Source: an uncultured Clostridia bacterium (GTDB taxonomy: Bacteria > Bacillota > Clostridia > Oscillospirales > Ruminococcaceae). Taken from it: a DNA stretch of 32,023 nt. The stretch covers positions 1-32,023 of the forward strand of contig CANRJB010000022.1 of NCBI GenBank assembly GCA_947630845.1. Reading direction: 5' to 3'. The translations under genes were made by a program, and so were the position numbers. The notes under the pieces are model-generated. The model was given only the letters and a program-made list of their open reading frames with translations. It had not been told where the DNA came from and did no database searches. Positions 1-6,050 of this stretch are shown here, piece after piece (the first letter of the stretch is position 1; each line of letters opens with the position of its first letter).

Positions 1-183
1 GTTTCTATGACTGATCCTTATTGATTCTATTCCATTTGTTTTTGCATAGATCACCTTTTGTCTGAGTGTTTGGAGTGAAATTCCATACTTCTTCGCAATT
101 GAACCATAGCTTCCTTTCCCATCAAGATATTCTTGTACTGCGCCTATGCGTTCTTCATCCGTCAGCTTGCTCCTTCTCGACAT
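1..183 (-). CDS. IS3/IS150-type transposase OrfA, partial (runs off window edge)
   Basis: The reverse strand reads from an ATG at 183, with a GGAGGA ribosome binding site just upstream, through 61 codons to the window edge without a stop. The product begins MSRRSKLTDEER and contains the pattern SIAKKYGISLQTLRQKV, a helix-turn-helix typical of the small DNA-binding OrfA of IS3-family (IS150 group) insertion sequences. OrfA binds the terminal repeats and normally fuses to the DDE-bearing OrfB by a -1 frameshift; OrfB would lie beyond the left edge. Only the N-terminal domain is visible, so whether the element is intact cannot be judged. A TATAAT-like box on the same strand sits near 245-250. 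It could also be a free orfA relic. Confidence 0.72.
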   Translation of the reverse strand, partial: MSRRSKLTDEERIGAVQEYLDGKGSYGSIAKKYGISLQTLRQKVIYAKTNGIESIRISHRN

Positions 184-203
184 AATATTTTCCTCCTAAA
201 ATG

Positions 204-332
204 AATTTCACACTTTTTGTTATTTTGTGTGTCTTCTCTAAGGGGATTATATCACTGTTACGCTGCTTTTGAGCTTTCTACCATCCAAAAGCTCCGTAGA
301 TTCGGAATTTTTGTGTGACTCAGTGTGAAATT
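204..332. repeat. 11-bp inverted repeat between the two transposase starts
   Basis: AATTTCACACT at 204-214 is repeated as its exact reverse complement AGTGTGAAATT at 322-332. Each copy lies 20-45 bases upstream of one of the divergent transposase start codons. A TTTTGTGTG direct repeat also occurs at about 224-232 and 309-317. These may be IS termini or shared promoter-proximal sequence; the true element ends cannot be defined from this window. Confidence 0.4.
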
Positions 333-375
333 GGTTTGGTTATATAATATAATAAAGCGAAAAAGGAGAAAAAAG

Positions 376-861
376 ATGCCAAAATTTACAGAAGAACAGA
401 GAGAAGAGTTGTACGCAGCAGAAAAGAAAAACAAGGATAAAAATGTACACAAAAGATTGGTTGCATTGATAAAAAGAGCCGAGGGAGAAAGCAGAGAAAC
501 AGCAGGAATAGCATCGGGATTGAGTTTAAATCAGAAATCATTTCTAACAGCAAAATATATGAACAAGGGGATAGAAGCAATAGTAAAACAGCATCACACA
601 AGCCATCACTGGAATATGTCATATGATGAAGAATCGGCATTGCTTGAACAGTACAAATTGGCGGCTGAAAGCGGACAGATAGTAAGTGTTTCAGAAATAA
701 AAGAAGCATACGATAAAGCTTTGGGACGTGTAACAAATAAAACACAAATTTATAATGTATTACGCCGGCATAACTGGAAAAAAGTAATGCCACGCAGTAA
801 ACATCCCAAGAAGGCAAGTCCGGAGGCGATAGAAGCCTCAAAAAAATCAAACGAATTGTAG
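376..861 (+). pseudogene. IS630-type transposase, N-terminal (helix-turn-helix) part only
   Basis: The start is the ATG at 376, eight bases after an AGGAGA ribosome binding site. An upstream in-frame GTG at 325 has no ribosome binding site. The 161-residue product (MPKFTEEQREEL...) has the basic, helix-rich layout of IS630-family N-terminal DNA-binding domains: an ALIKRAEGES-like first helix-turn-helix and a second winged region ending VLRRHNWKKVMPRSKHPKK, which in full-length family members is followed by the DDE catalytic domain. Here the frame stops at 861 just after a run of seven A residues (840-846). A -1 shift there adds only about 28 codons before a TAA at 927-929, with no Asp/Glu catalytic motifs. 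The element is therefore most likely truncated and non-functional. The family assignment is by pattern recognition. Confidence 0.6.
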
Positions 862-974
862 CGGAAAATACAAGTTTTCCACAACTCAACAAATGGAAAA
901 ATGCACGGCTTAGGAGAGTAGGCATATAAGTTTTGAGTAACACGAAAGACCGAAACAGCAAGCTATATGGGCTG

Positions 975-1008
975 GCACTTCTCATTTTGGGAGTGCTTGC
1001 TTTTTTTT
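975..1008 (+). terminator. Rho-independent terminator after IS630 remnant
   Basis: An eight-pair stem (GCACTTCT at 975-982 with GGGAGTGC at 989-996, two G-T wobbles) is followed by TTGC and eight T residues. It would insulate the downstream brx promoter from IS transcription. Confidence 0.7.
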
Positions 1009-1018
1009 CAGAAAGCTG

Positions 1019-1047
1019 TTGACATTTTCAATAGGGTGGTGTATAAT
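1019..1047 (+). promoter_or_regulatory. Consensus sigma-A promoter upstream of brxA/brxC remnant
   Basis: TTGACA at 1019-1024 and TATAAT at 1042-1047 are separated by exactly 17 bases, an ideal vegetative promoter. It is probably the original BREX operon promoter, now driving the remaining brxC. Confidence 0.8.
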
Positions 1048-1258
1048 AAAATAGTGAGATATTTATCTTTATATAAATCAGTGATTATGCCTGTAAAGGA
1101 AGCAAAGAATCAGATTTCAGATTTCATTACATGATGGATCTGTTTACGATGAACACAACAGAAATGTATTCACAAAAGTCATCGGGACCAGTATGGGAAA
1201 TAACATAAAAATTGAGTGCTGCATTATATGGATAATACATTTTTTAGAAAACCAATAT

Positions 1259-1453
1259 ATGAGAAAAGAACACTATAGCGGTAGACTGACAAGGGAGCAA
1301 TTTTCTTTCTACGAGATCAGAATCGTAGAAGATTTTATACTGAAAGGGTTGCCACGCACGGAAAACGTTGACATGATCAATGCGGATAATTTATTTCGTG
1401 CAAGAGGTGAAACGGATGCGCTTGCAGCATTATTATGTGAGGTGGAATCAATC
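1259..1453 (+). pseudogene. BrxA (DUF1819)-like N-terminal fragment, fused in frame to brxC
   Basis: Codons from the ATG at 1259 encode about 65 residues containing YSGRLTREQFSFYEIRIV and, further on, the pattern NLFRAR. In my reading these fit the opening of DUF1819/BrxA proteins, where a YSxxLT..F.F.E.R motif is followed about 25 residues later by an NL(F/L)..R motif. BrxA is normally around 200 residues and is encoded first in type 1 BREX operons, before brxB and brxC. Here the frame runs without a stop into the BrxC start at 1454, so the rest of brxA and all of brxB are missing. No strong ribosome binding site precedes 1259, and an alternative in-frame ATG lies at 1193. The BrxA identity is inferred from remembered family patterns and needs an HMM check. 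Confidence 0.5.
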
Positions 1454-4400
1454 ATGCGCTTACAAACTATGTATCAGTCGGACATCAACCGTGATATAAA
1501 CGGCGTGATCAAGGTTGCACAGGATGATGAAAGGTCGATGATTCAGGAGATTTCGGAATATATTATTACCAAAGAATTGCGTCGCCATTTCAATACGTTT
1601 TTGAATCATTATGAACATTCACTGGAACAGCCAACCGATAAAATTGGTGTCTGGATCTCCGGTTTTTTTGGAAGCGGTAAATCGCATTTTCTGAAAATGC
1701 TTTCCTATCTGCTCTCCAACCGCATGGTGGGTGGAAAACCTGCTGTATCTTATTTTGCGGATAAATTTGATGATCCGATGATGTTTGCACAACTTGAAAA
1801 TTGTGTGCGAGTTCCGACAGAAACAATACTTTTCAATATTGATTCCAAAAGTCCGCTGACAAAGGACAAAACAGCCATTTTGCGTGTGTTTGCAAAGGTT
1901 TTTTATGAACATCTTGGGTTCTATGGCAATGATCTGAAAGTCGCAAAGCTTGAACAGTTTATCAGCAAGTCTGGCAAATCGGAACAGTTCAGAGCATGCT
2001 TTGAAAAGATCAACGGCGGAACTTGGGAAGATTCACGGGATTCCTTTGCTTTTTTTGAAGATGATGTGGTCGCAGCCATGTCAGAAACGCTCGGTATGAG
2101 CGAAACAGCTGCACGAAACTGGTTTAACGGTGAAGAAGAAATAGACCTCAGCATTGAACAACTTGTCAAGGAAATTCGGGAATATATTGACAGCAAAGGC
2201 AAGCAATTCCGGCTTTTATTTATGGTGGATGAGGTCGGTCAGTATATCGGTTCGGATTCGGATCTGATGCTGAATTTACAGACACTTGTGGAGGAAATCG
2301 GCTCAAAATGCGGCGGCAGAGTGTGGGTCATGGTGACTTCACAGGAAGCGATCGACAGCATTACCAAAATCAGCGGAGATGATTTTTCTAAAATTCAGGG
2401 ACGTTTTGATACACGGTTGAGTCTGAGTTCTTCCTCCGTGGATGAGGTCATCAAAAAGCGAATTCTTGCCAAAACAGAACAGGCGGAACAGCTTCTGAAA
2501 TTACAGTATGAAAAAAATGCTCACGTGCTGAAAAACCTGTTTGTTTTCAATCATGCACTGCTGGATATGAAAGGTTATTCCAGTGAAGGGGAATTTATTG
2601 AAACATATCCCTTTGTGCCATATCAGTTCCGGCTGATGCAGAATGTACTTGCGGAGATCCGGAAACACGGAAATTCGGGCAAACATCTGTCCGGCGGCGA
2701 GCGTTCCATGCTTTCGGGATTTCAGGAAACTGCGCAGGCAATTCAGGAAAAAGATGAATTTGCACTTGCACCGTTTTATCTGTTTTATGATACCGTGCAT
2801 ACATTTCTTGAAGGCTCTATCCGCCGTGTTATCGACCGCTGTCAGGATGCAGCAGACCATCATGACGGAATAGAACAATATGATGTGTATGTCCTGAAAT
2901 TGCTGTATCTGGTGCGCTATGTGGACGATATCAAGGCAAATCTGGACAATATCAGTATTTTAATGGCGGATGACATCCGCACGGATAAAATTTCCACCCG
3001 GCTGACCATACAGCAGTCGCTTGACAGGCTGGTTTCCCAGAATTATGTCTCCCGTGCCGGTGATACTTACACATTTCTTACGGATGATGAGCAGGACATT
3101 GCCCGTGAAATACGGAATACCCCTGTGGACAGTGCAGTCATTACTAAGGCAATTTCGGATATTATTTTCGGCAAACTGTTTGTCAGCAAGAAATTCCGCT
3201 ACGGTAAATATGATTTCTCCTACGATCAGAGAATTGATGAGACGGTGATCGGGCAGTTATCAGGGTCGATCTCACTGCGTTTTATTACGGTTGCTTCCGA
3301 AATTTATTCCCCCGAAGATTCGACATTTCTGATGCAGTCATCTGCGGATAATGCAGTAATTGTGGTTCTTGATGATACACAGCCGTATTTCAAAGAACTT
3401 GAGGATGCCATGAAAATTCGCCGTTACGTCAAAAGCAAGAATGTGGCACAGCTTCCGGAAATGATTCAGGTGATCGTCAGAAACAGGCAGAATGAAGCTG
3501 CATCGCATGAAAAGCGTGCGGAGGAACTGATCACGGCAGCCATTGCAGAGGGAAGAATTTATGTAAACGGTGACAAATTGACTCTTAAAATTGCCTCTGT
3601 AAAAGAACGAATAGAACGTGCCATGACCGTTCTTGTGGAAAGCGTATATACCAAGCTGGACTATATCCGGAAGAATTTTGACAGCGATGAAGAAATTCGG
3701 GAAATCCTGAAGGGCAATGCGCAGATGGCTTTTGCGGGTGTGGCATCTCCGAATGAGGCTGCGGTCAAGGAAGTGCTGCAATATCTGCAAATTCAGAAAA
3801 CAAAGCAGCTGCCGACTTCTATGGGGGATATACAGCGGCGGTATCAGGCAATTCCCTATGGATGGCGGGAAATTGACATTGCGGCTGTCATTGCGGAACT
3901 GATCGCAGCACAAAAATTGCAGGTCAAATACGGGGGTGCTGTCATTCAGCCGACTGACCCGAAAATGCCGGATTATTTGCGGCGAAAAAACGAAATTGAC
4001 AAGGCGATCGTTTCGTTCCGTGTTGCTCCGCCGATCGAGTTAATGAAAAAGGCAAGGGATTTTCTCAGCGAATATTTCGACTGCACGTTGGGGACAATTC
4101 CGGACGATGAGGACGGGCTGATCGGGTATATTATTGAAAAATTCAGTGCCGGGCATAAAGAAGCAGAGGACTTGCTTACGCAGGAATACAGCACAAAAAA
4201 TTATCCGGGAAAGCAAATTGTGGAAACCGGGATACAGCTTTGCGATACATTGCTTTTACAGAAAAAAGACAATATCGCTTTGCTGAAAAAGGCAGTAGAA
4301 ATGCAGGATGATTTCCTTGACTATGCGGAGGATATGGACGAAGTACGGACATTTTTTCGTGTGCAGCGTGCAATATTTAACAGTGCGGCAGCAATTGTAG

Positions 4401-4939
4401 ATGCAGTCACGGCGGAAAATGAATATTTCCAGACGGAGGATGCTGCGCTTTCGGCAATTGCAAAGATACGGGAAATTCTTGCCATGCCAAAGCCCTACCG
4501 GCGTATCAGTGAATTGCCGGAACTTGTCCAGAAAATCAAGGACATTTATCAGAAATTACTCGATGCCAAGCGTGAGGAAATTATCAGCGAAATTCAAGCG
4601 GCAATGGGCGAAATTCACCAGACTGCTGATGTAAAACAGACTGAAATTGTGCGGAGATCGGACAGCGCATTTACCGAAAAACGCACGGCTGCCGAAAATG
4701 CAGACAAGCTCACAAATCTCGATGCGATGCGCATACAGATCACGAATTTGCGGCAGCAATATGTAAAAAAGCTGTTCACGGCTGATGCGCCAGATGTCGA
4801 TATTGTTACCATGAACAGAAGCACGGTCTGCCCTACGGTAAAATTGCAGAGTGAATCGGACATTGATCAATATTTAGCTAAAATTAGGAAGAAACTCGTT
4901 GAAAAATTAAACGGTCACGATGTGCTGCATATTGTATGA
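1454..4939 (+). CDS. brxC: BREX P-loop ATPase BrxC (orphan, apparently full length)
   Basis: This 1161-residue P-loop protein starts at the ATG at 1454, preceded by GAGGTGG. The start gives the typical BrxC opening, with DINRDINGVIKVAQDD shortly after the first residue. The open frame itself extends further upstream to 1193 through a BrxA-like fragment. The Walker A motif is GFFGSGKSH at residues 70-78 and Walker B is LLFMVDE ending at about residue 260; the C-terminal half is long and helical. BrxC is a core ATPase of bacteriophage exclusion (BREX) systems, acting with BrxA, BrxB, the methyltransferase PglX and the phosphatase PglZ. Length and both ends match the family, with no internal stop. 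None of the partner genes follow: the next open frame carries only the first few residues expected of PglX. It may be a decaying remnant or a retained stand-alone ATPase. Confidence 0.88.
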   Translation: MRLQTMYQSDINRDINGVIKVAQDDERSMIQEISEYIITKELRRHFNTFLNHYEHSLEQPTDKIGVWISGFFGSGKSHFLKMLSYLLSNRMVGGKPAVSYFADKFDDPMMFAQLENCVRVPTETILFNIDSKSPLTKDKTAILRVFAKVFYEHLGFYGNDLKVAKLEQFISKSGKSEQFRACFEKINGGTWEDSRDSFAFFEDDVVAAMSETLGMSETAARNWFNGEEEIDLSIEQLVKEIREYIDSKGKQFRLLFMVDEVGQYIGSDSDLMLNLQTLVEEIGSKCGGRVWVMVTSQEAIDSITKISGDDFSKIQGRFDTRLSLSSSSVDEVIKKRILAKTEQAEQLLKLQYEKNAHVLKNLFVFNHALLDMKGYSSEGEFIETYPFVPYQFRLMQNVLAEIRKHGNSGKHLSGGERSMLSGFQETAQAIQEKDEFALAPFYLFYDTVHTFLEGSIRRVIDRCQDAADHHDGIEQYDVYVLKLLYLVRYVDDIKANLDNISILMADDIRTDKISTRLTIQQSLDRLVSQNYVSRAGDTYTFLTDDEQDIAREIRNTPVDSAVITKAISDIIFGKLFVSKKFRYGKYDFSYDQRIDETVIGQLSGSISLRFITVASEIYSPEDSTFLMQSSADNAVIVVLDDTQPYFKELEDAMKIRRYVKSKNVAQLPEMIQVIVRNRQNEAASHEKRAEELITAAIAEGRIYVNGDKLTLKIASVKERIERAMTVLVESVYTKLDYIRKNFDSDEEIREILKGNAQMAFAGVASPNEAAVKEVLQYLQIQKTKQLPTSMGDIQRRYQAIPYGWREIDIAAVIAELIAAQKLQVKYGGAVIQPTDPKMPDYLRRKNEIDKAIVSFRVAPPIELMKKARDFLSEYFDCTLGTIPDDEDGLIGYIIEKFSAGHKEAEDLLTQEYSTKNYPGKQIVETGIQLCDTLLLQKKDNIALLKKAVEMQDDFLDYAEDMDEVRTFFRVQRAIFNSAAAIVDAVTAENEYFQTEDAALSAIAKIREILAMPKPYRRISELPELVQKIKDIYQKLLDAKREEIISEIQAAMGEIHQTADVKQTEIVRRSDSAFTEKRTAAENADKLTNLDAMRIQITNLRQQYVKKLFTADAPDVDIVTMNRSTVCPTVKLQSESDIDQYLAKIRKKLVEKLNGHDVLHIV

Positions 4940-4949
4940 GGTGAGAAAA

Positions 4950-5105
4950 ATGGACAAAACAGCAGAAATAGCATCATCTAAGGAGGTACATGGCATCGTA
5001 AGAATTGGTTGTTCAACAATACGGAGCACGGAGCATAGGTCACAGAAAACACCTCCTTATCATACGATGTGCTTCGTGTATTTGGTCATTAAAATCTGCA
5101 TTTGA
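4950..5105 (+). pseudogene. Probable pglX start scar (first codons only)
   Basis: Immediately after brxC (stop 4937-4939) a GAGGTGAG ribosome binding site leads to an ATG at 4950 whose product begins MDKTA. This is where pglX, the BREX adenine methyltransferase gene, normally starts, and PglX proteins commonly open with M(D/N)K(T/S)A. After about five codons the 51-residue frame turns into sequence with no resemblance to PglX and stops at 5105. I read it as the 5-prime edge of pglX joined to unrelated DNA by a deletion. A real small protein of unknown function is the alternative. The match is very short, so it is an inference from position plus five residues. Confidence 0.4.
4979..5069. repeat. 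Interleaved complementary arms just after the brx scar
   Basis: TAAGGAGGT (4979-4987) is complementary to ACCTCCTTA (5051-5059), and CATCGTA (4994-5000) is complementary to TACGATG (5063-5069). The order A-B-A'-B' would give a pseudoknot in RNA rather than nested hairpins. Confidence 0.4.
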
Positions 5106-5218
5106 CTTGGTACTATTTATCTTCCATGAAGTAAATAATCTGAATCAGTGAAGATAGAATATAATTACATTGAGAGAATATCATGCATTTGGATTCTGAC
5201 GAATGAAAATTCAGGGAC

Positions 5219-5875
5219 TTATGTTATGTCCACTTTCACCCCTTTGTTTTCAAGTGTTTCTATCTCCTCTTTTGTGAGAACACCATGATTGATTCTCAAA
5301 TACTCTAAATCTGCCATTTCCAATATAGCCGAAGGATTCTGACATTTTATGCCATCGAGGACTAAATAACGCAATTTGTGCAGATTCTTTATTCCTGAAA
5401 TATCATAAATTTCTGCTGTATTGACAGGAAGAATTGTCAGCATTTCTACATTTTCAAGTTCTGCAAATATATCCAGATTTTCAATTTCAACATTGAAAAG
5501 AAATACATACGCAAGATTTTTGTTGTATTTCAATGACGGTATATTGGTAACCGGACATTCTGCGGAACAAGTAACACTCAGGTATTCCAATTTATCCAAT
5601 TTCATCAGAAAATCCAAATTTGTGATGTTTGTATCATAAATAGACAGCGCCTGCAAATTCTCGAAATAAACGATTTCCTCTATAGTATCATCGTTCACAT
5701 TGTTATTTTCCCAGATTGACAAGTCATCGGAAAAACTAAAACTATAGGTATTCCCTATTCTTATCACTTTTTTGGTTAATCTTAACATTGTGAATAGTAA
5801 CACAAGGCACATAAAAGAGATACAAAAGATTCTGATATACTTTTGAATTTTTCCTTTTTTATCTGCTTTTTCCAT
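5219..5875 (-). CDS. Membrane-anchored leucine-rich-repeat protein, unknown function
   Basis: The gene encodes 218 residues. A basic N-terminus is followed by one hydrophobic segment at about residues 13-32, then an extracytoplasmic region with irregular leucine-rich repeats of internalin style: units such as LQALSIYDTNITNLDFLMKL, LEYLSV and LRYLVLDGI, spaced 22-25 residues apart from about 70 to 210. The likely topology is N-in with the repeats outside. Such repeats usually mediate protein binding; no enzymatic domain is visible and no specific role can be assigned. The start is the ATG at 5875, with GGAGGAG about 13 bases upstream. It is separated by about 175 bases from the upstream GH30 gene on the same strand, with a TATAAT-like box near 5997-6002, so it may have its own promoter. 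Its AT content is higher than that of the neighbouring polysaccharidase genes. Confidence 0.7.
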   Translation of the reverse strand: MEKADKKGKIQKYIRIFCISFMCLVLLFTMLRLTKKVIRIGNTYSFSFSDDLSIWENNNVNDDTIEEIVYFENLQALSIYDTNITNLDFLMKLDKLEYLSVTCSAECPVTNIPSLKYNKNLAYVFLFNVEIENLDIFAELENVEMLTILPVNTAEIYDISGIKNLHKLRYLVLDGIKCQNPSAILEMADLEYLRINHGVLTKEEIETLENKGVKVDIT

Positions 5876-6050
5876 ACAATCGTATCACTCCTCCGAGCTT
5901 CTTCAATGTTATATTTTGGTGATTGGAACAACTGATTTCAAATGTTTCTGATGTGTCTGTCTTCAGTACTCAATTCATCGTAATTCTATGGAAATTATAA
6001 TATAGAAACTTCGCCTTTACCTCTGCCATTGTATCCCTCTTTTCTTTCTG

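Larger units (their letters stand above)
862..1192. other. Gene-free stretch between IS remnant and brx remnant
   Basis: This 331-base stretch holds the tail of the IS630 remnant (post-frameshift frame to 929), a rho-independent terminator (975-1008), a consensus promoter (1019-1047) and a leader of about 145 bases. An open frame without a start codon runs from about 1098 into the brx frame, but I recognise no protein in it. Confidence 0.5.

Noticed and set aside
386..985. Minus-strand open frame of about 200 codons over the IS630 remnant
   Set aside because: Antisense to the transposase, leucine/serine-rich composition typical of shadow frames, no ribosome binding site.
1..5105. A complete BREX or other defence island
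   Set aside because: Only brxC is whole; no methyltransferase, phosphatase or other defence genes follow, so an active BREX system is not supported in this window.
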